NCBI RefSeq assembly: GCF_037975245.1
Contig: NC_092570.1
Span: forward strand, 11,573,001-11,637,000
Direction: 5' to 3'
DNA length: 64,000 bases
Source: Apostichopus japonicus
Taxonomy: Eukaryota; Echinodermata; Holothuroidea; Aspidochirotida; Stichopodidae
The position numbers were made by a program, and so were the translations under genes. Below, in pieces: positions 28,007 to 42,100 of the stretch. The notes under the pieces are model-generated. The model saw nothing but the letters and a program-made list of their open reading frames with translations. It did not search any database and had not been told where the DNA came from. Every line of letters starts with the position of its first letter. The stretch's first letter is position 1.

Positions 28007-28578
28007 CGATTAATCGGTATCGCACATTTGTTTGATCGGTATCGAACATTCGATTGATCGGTATCGCACATTCGTTTGATCGGTATCGAACATTCGAATG
28101 ATCGGGAACGCACATTCGATTGATCGGTATCGCACATTCCATTTATCGGTACCGCACATTCGATTGATCGGTAATTCACATTCGATTAATCGGTATCGCA
28201 CATTTGTTTGATCGGTATCGAACATTCGATTAATCGGTATCGCACATTTGTTTGATCGGTATCGAACATTCGATTGATCGGTATCGCACATTCGTTTGAT
28301 CGGTATCGAACATTCGAATGATCGGGAACGCACATTCGATTGATCGGTATCGCACATTCCATTTATCGGTACCGCACATTCGATTGATCGGTAATTCACA
28401 TTCGATTAATCGGTATCGCACATTTGTTTGATCGGTATCGCACATTCGTTTGATCGGTATCGAACATTCGAATGATCGGTATCGCACATTCGATTGATCG
28501 GTATCGCACATTCCATTTATCGGTACCGCACATTCGATTGATCGGTAATTCACATTCGATTAATCGGTATCGCACATT
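28007..28578 (+). repeat. Mini-HOR of 7-8 monomers
   Basis: The junction CGATTAATCGGTATCG followed by CACATTTG occurs at 28,007, 28,183, 28,227, 28,403 and 28,557. The spacings are 176, 44, 176 and 154 bp (8, 2, 8 and 7 monomers). This is a short local amplification inside the longer HOR and looks like recent unequal exchange. Confidence 0.75.
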
Positions 28579-29039
28579 TGTTTGATCGGTATCGAACATT
28601 CGATTGATCGGTATCGCACATTCGTTTGATCGGTATCGAACATTCGAATGATCGGGAACGCACATTCGATTGTTCGGTACCGAACATTCGATTGATCGGT
28701 ACCGCACATTCGATTGATCGGTATCGCACATTCGATTGATCGATACCGCACATTCGATTGATCGGTACCGCACATTCGATTGATCGGTACCGCACATTCG
28801 ATTGATCGGTACCGCACATTCGATTGATCGGTACCGCACATTCGATTGATCGGTATTTCACATTCGATTGATCGGTACCGCACATTCGATTGATCGGTAT
28901 CGCACATTCGATTGTTCGGTACCGAACATTCGATTGATCGGTACCGCATATTCGTTTGATCGGTATCGCACATTCGATTGATCGGGGCCACATATTCGAT
29001 TGATCGGTACCGCACATTCAATTGATCGGTATTTCACAT

Positions 29040-32000
29040 TCGATTGATCGGGACCGCAAATTCGATTGATCGGTACCGAACATTCGATTGATCGATACCG
29101 CACATTCGATTGATCGGTACCGCACATTCGATTGATCGGTACCGCACATTCGATTGATCGGTATCGCACATTCGATTGATCGGTACCAGATATTCGATTG
29201 ATCGGTATTTCACATTCGATTGACCGGTAATGCACATTAGTTCGATCGGTACTGCATATTCGATTGATCGGTACCGCACATTCGATTGATCGGTACCGAA
29301 CATTCGATTGATCGGTACCGAACATTCGTTTGATCGGTACCGCACATTTGATCGGTATTGCACATTCCATTGATCGGTACCGAACATTCGCTTGATCGGT
29401 ACCGCACATTCGATTGATCGGTATCGCACATTCGATTGATCGGTACCGCTCATTCGATTGATCGCTACCGAACATTCGATTGATCGGTACAGATCATTCG
29501 ATTGATCGGTACCGAACATTCGATTGATCGGTACCGCACATTCGATTGTTCGGTATCGCACATTCCATTTATCTGTACCGCACATTCGATTGATCGGTAA
29601 TTCACATTCGATTAATCGATACCGCACATTCTATTGATCGGTTCCGAACATTCGATTGATCGGTATCGCACATTCGATTGATCGGTATCGCACATTCCAT
29701 TTATCGGTACCGCACATTCGATTGATCGGTAATTCACATTCGATTAATCGGTATCGCACATTTGTTTGATCGGTATCGAACATTCGATTGATCGGTATCG
29801 CACATTCGTTTGATCGGTATCGAACATTCGAATGATCGGGAACCCACATTCCATTGATCTGTACCGCACATTCGATTGATAGGGACCGCACATTCCATTA
29901 ATCGGTTCCGAACATTCGATTGATCGGTACCGCACATTCGATTGATCGGTATCGCACATTCGATTGATCGGTACCGAATATTCGATTGATCGGTACCGCA
30001 CATTCGATTGACCGGTAATGCACATTCGTTCGATCGGTACTGCATATTAGATTGATCGGTACTGCACATTCGATTGATCGGTACCGAACATTCGATTGAT
30101 CGGTACCGAACATTCGTTTGATCGGTACCGCACATTTGATCGGTATTTCACATTCCATTGATCGGTACCGCACATTCGATTGATCGGTACCGAACGTTCG
30201 ATACATCGGAATCGAACGTTCGATTGAAGAGTACCGAACATTCGCTTGATCGGTACAGAACATTCGATTGATCGGTATCGCACATTCGATTGATCGGTAC
30301 CGCTCATTCGATTGATCGCTACCGAACATTCGATTGATCGGTACAGATCATTCGATTGATCGGTACCGAACATTCGATTGATCGGTACCGCACATTCGAT
30401 TGTTCGGTATCGCACATTCCATTTATCTGTACCGCACATTCGATTGATCGGTAATTCACATTCGATTAATCGATACCGCACATTCTATTGATCGGTACCG
30501 AACATTCGATTGATCGGTATCGCACATTCGTTTGATCGGTATCGAACATTCGAATGATCGGGAACGCACATTCGATTGATCGGTACCGAACATTCGATTG
30601 ATCGGTACCGCACATTCGATTGATCGGTATCGCACATTCGATTGATCGATACCGCACATTCGATTGATCGGTACCGCACATTCGATTGATAGGTACCGCA
30701 CATTCGATTGATCGGTACCGCACATTCGATTGATCGGTACCGCACATTCGATTGATCGGTATTTCACATTCGATTGATCGGTACCGCACATTCGATTGAT
30801 CGGTATCGCACATTTGTTTGATCGGTATCGAACATTCGATTGATCGGTATCGCACATTCGTTTGATCGGTATCGAACATTCGAATGATCGGGAACGCACA
30901 TTCGATTGTTCGGTACCGAACATTCGATTGATCGGTACCGCATATTCGTTTGATCGGTATCGCACATTCGATTGATCGGGACCGCAAATTCGATTGATCG
31001 GTACCGAACATTCGATTGATCGATACCGCACATTCGTTCGATCGGTACCGAACATTCGATTGATCGATACCGCACATTCCATTGATCGGTACCGCACATT
31101 CGATTGATAGATACCGCACATTCGATTGATCGGTACCGAACATTCGATTGATAGGTACCGCACATTCGATTGATCGGTATCGCACATTCGATTGATCGGT
31201 ACCGCATATTCGATTGATCGGTACCGAACATTCGATTGATCGGGACCGCACATTCGATTGATCGGTATCGCACATTCCATTTATCGGTACCGCATATTCG
31301 ATTGATCGGTACCGAACATTCGATTGATCGGGACCGCACATTCGATTGATCGGTATCGCACATTCCATTTATCGGTACCGCACATTCGATTGATCGGTAC
31401 CGCACAATCGATTGATCGGTACCGAACATTCGATTGATCGGGACCGCGCATTCGATTTATCGGGGCCGCACATTCCATTGATCGGTACCGCGCATTCTAT
31501 TGATCGGTACCGAACATTCGATTGATCGGTATTTCACATTCGATTGATCGGTACCGCACATTCGATTGATCGGGACCGCACATTCGATTGATCGGGGCCG
31601 CACATTCGATTGATCGGTATTTCACATTCCATTGATCGGTACCGCACATTCGTTCGATCGGTACTGCACATTCGATTGATCGGTACCGAACATTCGATTG
31701 ATCGGTACCGCACAATCGATTGATCGGTACCGAACATTCGATTGATCGGGACCGCACATTCGATTTATCGGGGCCGCACATTCCATTGATCGGTACCGCA
31801 CATTCGATTGATCGGGACCGCACATTCCATTAATCGGTACCGAACATTCGATTGATCGGTACTGCACATTCGATTGATCGGTACCGCACATTCGATTGAT
31901 CGGTACCGCACATTCGATTGATCGGTATCGCACATTCGATTGATCGGTTCCGAATATTCGATTGATCGGTATTTCACATTCGATTGACCGGTAATGCACA

Positions 32001-33910
32001 TTCGTTCGATCGGTACTGCATATTCGATTGATCGGTACCGCACATTCGATTGATCGGTACCGAACATTCGATTGATCGGTACCGAACATTCGTTTGATCG
32101 GTACCGCACATTTGATCGGTATTGCACATTTCATTGATCGGTACCGCACATTCGATTGATCGGTACCGAACGTTCGATACATCGGAATCGAACGTTCGAT
32201 TGAAGAGTACCGAACATTCGATGGATCGGTACCGCACATTCGATTGATCGGTATCGCACATTCGATTGATCGGTACCGCTCATTCGATTGATCGCTACCG
32301 AACATTCGATTGATCCGTACATATCATTCGATTGATCGGTACCGAACATTCGATTGATCGGTACCGCACATTCGATTGTTCGGTATCGCACATACCATTT
32401 ATCGGTACCGCACATTCGATTGATCGGTAATTCACATTCGATTGATCGATACCGCACATTCTATTGATCGGTACCGAACATTCGATTGATCGGTACCGCA
32501 CATTCGATTGATCGGTATCGCACATTCCATTTATCGGTACCGCACATTCGATTGATCGGTAATTCACATTCGATTAATCGGTATCGCACATTTGTTTGAT
32601 CGGTATCGAACATTCGATTGATCGGTATCGCACATTCGTTTGATCGGTATCGAACATTCGAATGATCGGGAACGCACATTCGATTGTTCGGTACCGAACA
32701 TTCGATTGATCGGAACCGTATATTCGATTGATCGGTATCGCACATTCGATTGATCGGGGCCACACATTCCATTGATCGGGGCCACACATTCCATTGATCG
32801 GTACTGCACATTCAATTGACCGGTAATGCACATTCGTTCGATCGGTACTGCATATTCGATTAATCGGTACCGCACATTCGATTGATCGGTACCGAACATT
32901 CGATTGATCGGTACCGAACATTCGTTTGATCGGTACCGCACATTTGATCGGTATTGCACATTGCATTGATCGGTACCGCACATTCGATTGATCGGTACCG
33001 AACGTTCGATACATCGGAATCGAACGTTCGATTGAAGAGTACCGAACATTCGATTGATCGGTACCGCACATTCGATTGATCGGTATCGCACATTCGATTG
33101 ATCGCTACCGACCATTCGATTGATCGGTACAGATCATTCGATTGATCGGTACCGAACATTCGATTGATCGGTACCGCACATTCGATTGATCGGTACCGCA
33201 CATTCGATTGATCGGTAATTCACATTCGATTAATCGGTATCGGACATTTGTTTGATCGGTATCGAAAATTCGATTGATCGGTATCGCACATTCGTTTGAT
33301 CGGTATCGAACATTCGAATGATCGGGAACGCACATTCGATTGTTCGGTACCGAACATTCGATTGATCGGTACCGTATATTCGATTGATCGGTATCGCACA
33401 TTCGATTGATCGGGGCCACACATTCCATTGATCGGGGCCACACATTCCATTGATCGGTACCGCACATTCCATTGATCGGTACCGCACATTCAATTGATCG
33501 GTATTGAACATTCGATTGATCGGGACCGCAAATTCCAATGATCGGTACCGAACATTCGATTGATCGATACCGCACATTCGTTCGATCGGTTCCGAAAATT
33601 TGATTGATCGATACCGCACATTCCATTGATCGGTACCGCACATTCGATTGATCGGTACCGCACATTCGATTGATCGGTATCGCACATTCGATTGATCGGT
33701 ATCGCACATTTGTTTGATCGGTATCGAACATTCGATTGATCGGTGTCGCACATTCGTTTGATCGGTATCGAACATTCGAATGATCGGGAACGCACATTCG
33801 ATTGATCGGTATCGCACATTCGATTGATCGGTACCGCACATTCTATTGATCGGTACCGAACATTCGATTGATCGGTACCGCACATTCGATTGATCGGTAT
33901 CGCACATTCG
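29040..33910 (+). repeat. Domain D HOR, copy a
   Basis: This matches 34,766-39,900. The offset is 5,726 bp up to 29,843 and 5,990 bp afterwards, because copy a lacks 264 bp (12 monomers) at that point. The junction is visible as GGGAACCCACATTCC, where copy b has GGGAACGCACATTCG. From about 28,560 to 29,040 the copies are also related, but with several whole-monomer gains and losses. They diverge at about 33,913 (GATTGTTCGG against GATTGATCGG at 39,903). Confidence 0.83.
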
Positions 33911-34765
33911 ATTGTTCGGTACCGCACATTCGATTGATCGATATTTCACATTCGATTGATCGGTACCGCACATTCGATTGATCGGTATCGCACATTTGTT
34001 TGATCGGTATCGAACATTCGATTGATCGGTATCGCACATTCGTTTGATCGGTATCGAACATTCGATTGATCGGGAACACACATTCGATTGTTCGGTACCG
34101 AACATTCGATTGATCGGTACCGCACATTCGATTGATCGGTATTTCACATTCGATTGATCGGTACCGCACATTCGATTGATCGGTATCGCACATTTGTTTG
34201 ATCGGTATCGAACATTCGATTGATCTGTATCGCACATTCGTTTGATCGGTATCGAACATTCGAATGATCGGGAACGCACATTCGATTGATCGGTACCGAA
34301 CATTCGATTGATCGGTACCGCACATTCGATTGATCGGTATCGCACATTCGATTGATCGATACCGCACATTCGATTGATCGGTACCGCACATTCGATTGAT
34401 CGGTACCGCACATTCGATTGATCGGTACCGCACATTCGATTGATCGGTACCGCACATTCGATTGATCGGTATTTCACATTCGATTGATCGGTACCGCACA
34501 TTCGATTGATCGGTATCGCACATTTGTTTGATCGGTATCGAACATTCGATTGATCGGTATCGCACATTCGTTTGATCGGTATCGAACATTTGAATGATCG
34601 GGAACGCACATTCGATTGTTCGGTACCGAACATTCGATTGATCGGTACCGCATATTCGTTTGATCGGTATCGCACATTCGATTGATCGGGGCCACATATT
34701 CGATTGATCGGGGCCACACATTCGATTGATTGGTACCGCACATTCAATTGATCGGTATTTCACAT

Positions 34766-37700
34766 TCGATAAATCGGGACCGCAAATTCGATTGATCGGT
34801 ACCGAACATTCGATTGATCGATACCGCACATTCGATTGATCGGTACCGCACATTCGATTGATCGGTACCGCACATTCGATTGATCGGTATCGCACATTCG
34901 ATTGATCGGTACCAGATATTCGATTGATCGGTATTTCACATTCCATTGACCGGTAATGCACATTCGTTCGATCGGTACTGCATATTCGATTGATCGGTAC
35001 CGCACATTCGATTGATCGGTACCGAACATTCGATTGATCGGTACCGAACATTCGTTTGATCGGTACCGCACATTTGATCGGTATTGCACATTCCATTGAT
35101 CGGTACCGAACATTCGCTTGATCGGTACCGCACATTCGATTGATCGGTATCGCACATTCGATTGATCGGTACCGCTCATTCGATTAATCGCTACCGAACA
35201 TTCGATTGATCGGTACAGATCATTCGATTGATCGGTACCGAACATTCGATTGATCGGTACCGCACATTCGATTGTTCGGTATCGCACATTCCATTTATCT
35301 GTACCGCACATTCGATTGATCGGTAATTCACATTCGATTAATCGATACCGCACATTCTATTGATCGGTTCCGAACATTCGATTGATCGGTATCGCACATT
35401 CGATTGATCGGTATCGCACATTCCATTTATCGGTACCGCACATTCGATTGATCGGTAATTCACATTCGATTAATCGGTATCGCACATTTGTTTGATCGGT
35501 ATCGAACATTCGATTGATCGGTATCGCACATTCGTTTGATCGGTATCGAACATTCGAATGATCGGGAACGCACATTCGATTGATCGGTGTCGCACATTTG
35601 TTTGATCGGTTCCGCACATTCGATTGATCGGGACCGCACATTCGATTGATCGGGGCCGCACATTCGATTGATCGGTATTTCACATTCGATTGATCGGTAC
35701 CGCACATTCGTTCGATCGGTACTGCACATTCGATTGATCGGTACCGAACATTCGATTGATCGGTACCGCACAATCGATTGATCGGTTCCGAACATTCGAT
35801 TGATCGGGACCGCACATTCGATTTATCGGGGCCGCACATTCCATTGATCTGTACCGCACATTCGATTGATAGGGACCGCACATTCCATTAATCGGTTCCG
35901 AACATTCGATTGATCGGTACCGCACATTCGATTGATCGGTATCGCACATTCGATTGATCGGTACCGAATATTCGATTGATCGGTACCGCACATTCGATTG
36001 ACCGGTAATGCACATTCGTTCGATCGGTACTGCATATTAGATTGATCGGTACTGCACATTCGATTGATCGGTACCGAACATTCGATCGATCGGTACCGAA
36101 CATTCGTTTGATCGGTACCGCACATTAGATCGGTATTTCACATTCCATTGATCGGTACCGCACATTCGATTGATCGGTACCGAACGTTCGATACATCGGA
36201 ATCGAACGTTCGATTGAAGAGTACCGAACATTCGCTTGATCGGTACCGCACATTCGATTGATCGGTATCGCACATTCGATTGATCGGTACCGCTCATTCG
36301 ATTGATCGCTACCGAACATTCGATTGATCGGTACAGATCATTCGATTGATCGGTACCGAACATTCGATTGATCGGTACCGCACATTCGATTGTTCGGTAT
36401 CGCACATTCCATTTATCTGTACCGCACATTCGATTGATCGGTAATTCACATTCGATTAATCGATACCGCACATTCTATTGATCGGTACCGAACATTCGAT
36501 TGATCGGTATCGCACATTCGTTTGATCGGTATCGAACATTCGAATGATCGGGAACGCACATTCGATTGATCGGTACCGAACATTCGATTGATCGGTACCG
36601 CACATTCGATTGATCGGTATCGCACATTCGATTGATCGATACCGCACATTCGATTGATCGGTACCGCACATTCGATTGATAGGTACCGCACATTCGATTG
36701 ATCGGTACCGCACATTCGATTGATCGGTACCGCACATTCGATTGATCGGTATTTCACATTCGATTGATCGGTACCGCACATTCGATTGATCGGTATCGCA
36801 CATTTGTTTGATCGGTATCGAACATTCGATTGATCGGTATCGCACATTCGTTTGATCGGTATCGAACATTCGAATGATCGGGAACGCACATTCGATTGTT
36901 CGGTACCGAACATTCGATTGATCGGTACCGTATATTCGTTTGATCGGTATCGCACATTCGATTGATCGGGACCGCAAATTCGATTGATCGGTACCGAACA
37001 TTCGATTGATCGATACCGCACATTCGTTCGATCGGTACCGAACATTCGATTGATCGATACCGCACATTCCATTGATCGGTACCGCACATTCGATTGATAG
37101 ATACCGCACATTCGATTGATCGGTATCGCAAATTCGATTGATAGGTACCGCACATTCGATTGATCGGTATCGCATCTTCGATTGATCGGTACCGCATATT
37201 CGATTGATCGGTACCGAACATTCGATTGATCGGGACCGCACATTCGATTGATCGGTATCGCACATTCCATTTATCGGTATCGCACATTCGATTGATCGGT
37301 ATTTCACATTCGATTGATCGGTACCGCACATTCGATTGATCGGTATCGCACATTTGTTTGATCGGTACCGAACATTCGATTGATCGGTACCGCACAATCG
37401 ATTGATCGGTACCGAACATTCGATTGATCGGGACCGCGCATTCGATTTATCGGGGCCGCACATTCCATTGATCGGTACCGCGCATTCTATTGATCGGTAC
37501 CGAACATTCGATTGATCGGTATTTCACATTCGATTGATCGGTACCGCACATTCGATTGATCGGGACCGCACATTCGATTGATCGGGGCCGCACATTCGAT
37601 TGATCGGTATTTCACATTCCATTGATCGGTACCGCACATTCGTTCGATCGGTACTGCACATTCGATTGATCGGTACCGAACATTCGATTGATCGGTACCG

Positions 37701-39900
37701 CACAATCGATTGATCGGTACCGAACATTCGATTGATCGGGACCGCACATTCGATTTATCGGGGCCGCACATTCCATTGATCGGTACCGCACATTCGATTG
37801 ATCAAGACCGCACATTCCATTAATCGGTACCGAACATTCGATTGATCGGTACTGCACATTCGATTGATCGGTACCGCACATTCGATTGATCGGTACCGCA
37901 CATTCGATTGATCGGTATCGCACATTCGATTGATCGGTACCGAATATTCGATTGATCGGTATTTCACATTCGATTGACCGGTAATGCACATTCGTTCGAT
38001 CGGTACTGCATATTCGATTGATCGGTACCGCACATTCGATTGATCGGTACCGAACATTCGATTGATCGGTACCGAACATTCGTTTGATCGGTACCGCACA
38101 TTTGATCGGTATTGCACATTTCATTGATCGGTACCGCACATTCGATTGATCGGTACCGAACGTTCGATACATCGGAATCGAACGTTCGATTGAAGAGTAC
38201 CGAACATTCGATGGATCGGTACCGCACATTCGATTGATCGGTATCGCACATTCGATTGATCGGTACCGCTCATTCGATTGATCGCTACCGAACATTCGAT
38301 TGATCGGTACATATCATTCGATTGATCGGTACCGAACATTCGATTGATCGGTACCGCACATTCGATTGTTCGGTATCGCACATACCATTTATCGGTACCG
38401 CACATTCGATTGATCGGTAATTCACATTCGATTGATCGATACCGCACATTCTATTGATCGGTACCGAACATTCGATTGATCGGTACCGCACATTCGATTG
38501 ATCGGTATCGCACATTCCATTTATCGGTACCGCACATTCGATTGATCGGTAATTCACATTCGATTAATCGGTATCGCACATTTGTTTGATCGGTATCGAA
38601 CATTCGATTGATCGGTATCGCACATTCGTTTGATCGGTATCGAACATTCGAATGATCGGGAACGCACATTCGATTGTTCGGTACCGAACATTCGATTGAT
38701 CGGTACCGTATATTCGATTGATCGGTATCGCACATTCGATTGATCGGGGCCACACATTCCATTGATCGGGGCCACACATTCCATTGATCGGTACTGCACA
38801 TTCAATTGACCGGTAATGCACATTCGTTCGATCGGTACTGCATATTCGATTAATCGGTACCGCACATTCGATTGATCGGTACCGAACATTCGATTGATCG
38901 GTACCGAACATTCGTTTAATCGGTACCGCACATTTGATCGGTATTGCACATTGCATTGATCGGTACCGCACATTCGATTGATCGGTACCGAACGTTCGAT
39001 ACATCGGAATCGAACGTTCGATTGAAGAGTACCGAACATTCGATTGATCGGTACCGCACATTCGATTGATCGGTATCGCACATTCGATTGATCGCTACCG
39101 ACCATTCGATTGATCGGTACAGATCATTCGATTGATCGGTACCGAACATTCGATTGATCGGTACCGCACATTCGATTGATCGGTACCGCACATTCGATTG
39201 ATCGGTAATTCACATTCGATTAATCGGTATCGCACATTTGTTTGATCGGTATCGAAAATTCGATTGATCGGTATCGCACATTCGTTTGATCGGTATCGAA
39301 CATTCGAATGATCGGGAACGCACATTCGATTGTTCGGTACCGAACATTCGATTGATCGGTACCGTATATTCGATTGATCGGTATCGCACATTCGATTGAT
39401 CGGGGCCACACATTCCATTGATCGGGGCCACACATTCCATTGATCCGTACCGCACATTCCATTGATCGGTACCGCACATTCAATTGATCGGTATTGAACA
39501 TTCGATTGATCGGGACCGCAAATTCCAATGATCGGTACCGAACATTCGATTGATCGATACCGCACATTCGTTCGATCGGTTCCGAAAATTTGATTGATCG
39601 ATACCGCACATTCCATTGATCGGTACCGCACATTCGATTGATCGGTACCGCACATTCGATTGATCGGTATCGCACATTCGATTGATCGGTATCGCACATT
39701 TGTTTGATCGGTATCGAACATTCGATTGATCGGTATCGCACATTCGTTTGATCGGTATCGAACATTCGAATGATCGGGAACGCACATTCGATTGATCGGT
39801 ATCGCACATTCGATTGATCGGTACCGCACATTCTATTGATCGGTACCGAACATTCGATTGATCGGTACCGCACATTCGATTGATCGGTATCGCACATTCG
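34766..39900 (+). repeat. Domain D HOR, copy b
   Basis: This is homologous to 29,040-33,910 and carries the 264-bp segment 35,571-35,834 absent from copy a. That segment contains monomers also seen at about 23,650-23,910 in domain C (GGTGTCGCAC then TTTGTTTG, GGTTCCGCAC), so the longer form is probably ancestral and copy a deleted. The last part overlaps the first 1,910-bp duplication copy. Confidence 0.83.
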
Positions 39901-40190
39901 ATTGATCGGTACCGCTCATTCGATTGATCGGTACCGCACATTCGATTGAACGGTACCGCACATTCGATTGATAGGTACCGTACATTCGATTGATCGGTAC
40001 CGAACATTCGATTGATCGGTACCGTACATTCGATTGATCGGTATCGCACATTCCATTGATCGTTACCGCACATTCGATTGATCGGTATTTCACATTCGAT
40101 TGATCGGTACCGCACATTCGTTCTATCGGTACTGCACATTCGATTAATCGTTACCGAACATTCGATTGATCGGTACCGTACAATCGATTG
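38281..40190 (+). repeat. 1,910-bp tandem duplication, copy 1
   Basis: This begins ATCGCTACCGAAC and is followed directly by copy 2 at 40,191, which begins with the same bases. 1,910 is 4 short of a multiple of 22, matching its single 18-bp monomer at 38,931. Its first 1.6 kb is also part of domain D HOR copy b, so the duplication happened after the 6 kb units formed. Confidence 0.88.
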
Positions 40191-42100
40191 ATCGCTACCG
40201 AACATTCGATTGATCGGTACATATCATTCGATTGATCGGTACCGAACATTCGATTGATCGGTACCGCACATTCGATTGTTCGGTATCGCACATACCATTT
40301 ATCGGTACCGCACATTCGATTGATCGGTAATTCACATTCGATTGATCGATACCGCACATTCTATTGATCGGTACCGAACATTCGATTGATCGGTACCGCA
40401 CATTCGATTGATCGGTATCGCACATTCCATTTATCGGTACCGCACATTCGATTGATCGGTAATTCACATTCGATTAATCGGTATCGCACATTTGTTTGAT
40501 CGGTATCGAACATTCGATTGATCGGTATGGCACATTCGTTTGATCGGTATCGAACATTCGAATGATCGGGAACGCACATTCGATTGTTCGGTACCGAACA
40601 TTCGATTGATCGGTACCGTATATTCGATTGATCGGTATCGCACATTCGATTGATCGGGGCCACACATTCCATTGATCGGGGCCACACATTCCATTGATCG
40701 GTACTGCACATTCAATTGACCGGTAATGCACATTCGTTCGATCGGTACTGCATATTCGATTAATCGGTACCGCACATTCGATTGATCGGTACCGAACATT
40801 CTATTGATCGGTACCGAACATTCGTTTAATCGGTACCGCACATTTGATCGGTATTGCACATTGCATTGATCGGTACCGCACATTCGATTGATCGGTACCG
40901 AACGTTCGATACATCGGAATCGAACGTTCGATTGAAGAGTACCGAACATTCGATTGATCGGTACCGCACATTCGATTGATCGGTATCGCACATTCGATTG
41001 ATCGCTACCGACCATTCGATTGATCGGTACAGATCATTCGATTGATCGGTACCGAACATTCGATTGATCGGTACCGCACATTCGATTGATCGGTACCGCA
41101 CATTCGATTGATCGGTAATTCACATTCGATTAATCGGTATCGCACATTTGTTTGATCGGTATCGAAAATTCGATTGATCGGTATCGCACATTCGTTTGAT
41201 CGGTATCGAACATTCGAATGATCGGGAACGCACATTCGATTGTTCGGTACCGAACATTCGATTGATCGGTACCGTATATTCGATTGATCGGTATCGCACA
41301 TTCGATTGATCGGGGCCACACATTCCATTGATCGGGGCCACACATTCCATTGATCGGTACCGCACATTCCATTGATCGGTACCGCACATTCAATTGATCG
41401 GTATTGAACATTCGATTGATCGGGACCGCAAATTCCAATGATCGGTACCGAACATTCGATTGATCGATACCGCACATTCGTTCGATCGGTTCCGAAAATT
41501 TGATTGATCGATACCGCACATTCCATTGATCGGTACCGCACATTCGATTGATCGGTACCGCACATTCGATTGATCGGTATCGCACATTCGATTGATCGGT
41601 ATCGCACATTTGTTTGATCGGTATCGAACATTCGATTGATCGGTATCGCACATTCGTTTGATCGGTATCGAACATTCGAATGATCGGGAACGCACATTCG
41701 ATTGATCGGTATCGCACATTCGATTGATCGGTACCGCACATTCTATTGATCGGTACCGAACATTCGATTGATCGGTACCGCACATTCGATTGATCGGTAT
41801 CGCACATTCGATTGATCGGTACCGCTCATTCGATTGATCGGTACCGCACATTCGATTGAACGGTACCGCACATTCGATTGATAGGTACCGTACATTCGAT
41901 TGATCGGTACCGAACATTCGATTGATCGGTACCGTACATTCGATTGATCGGTATCGCACATTCCATTGATCGTTACCGCACATTCGATTGATCGGTATTT
42001 CACATTCGATTGATCGGTACCGCACATTCGTTCTATCGGTACTGCACATTCGATTAATCGTTACCGAACATTCGATTGATCGGTACCGTACAATCGATTG
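40191..42100 (+). repeat. 1,910-bp tandem duplication, copy 2
   Basis: This is near-identical to 38,281-40,190. Visible differences include GGTATGGCAC near 40,526 (GGTATCGCAC in copy 1) and TTCTATTG at 40,800 (TTCGATTG in copy 1). At 42,101 the sequence leaves the repeat (ATCGGTACC instead of ATCGCTACC), which I use as the D/E boundary. Confidence 0.88.

Larger units (their letters stand above)
26547..42100 (+). repeat. Domain D: roughly 6 kb HOR of the 22-bp satellite
   Basis: This domain is rich in TTTGTTTGATCGG, TTCGAATGATCGGGAACG, GGTAATTCAC, ATCGATACC and CATTTATCGG monomers. Two long homologous halves lie about 6 kb apart (29,040-33,910 and 34,766-39,900), and the tail is duplicated again with a 1,910-bp period. 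The 5,990-bp offset is 16 short of a multiple of 22, which equals four 18-bp monomers (32,109; 32,941; 35,071; 36,123). Segments near 27,100-27,700 resemble domain B (about 18,090-18,780), tying the two domains together. No gene is seen. Confidence 0.82.
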
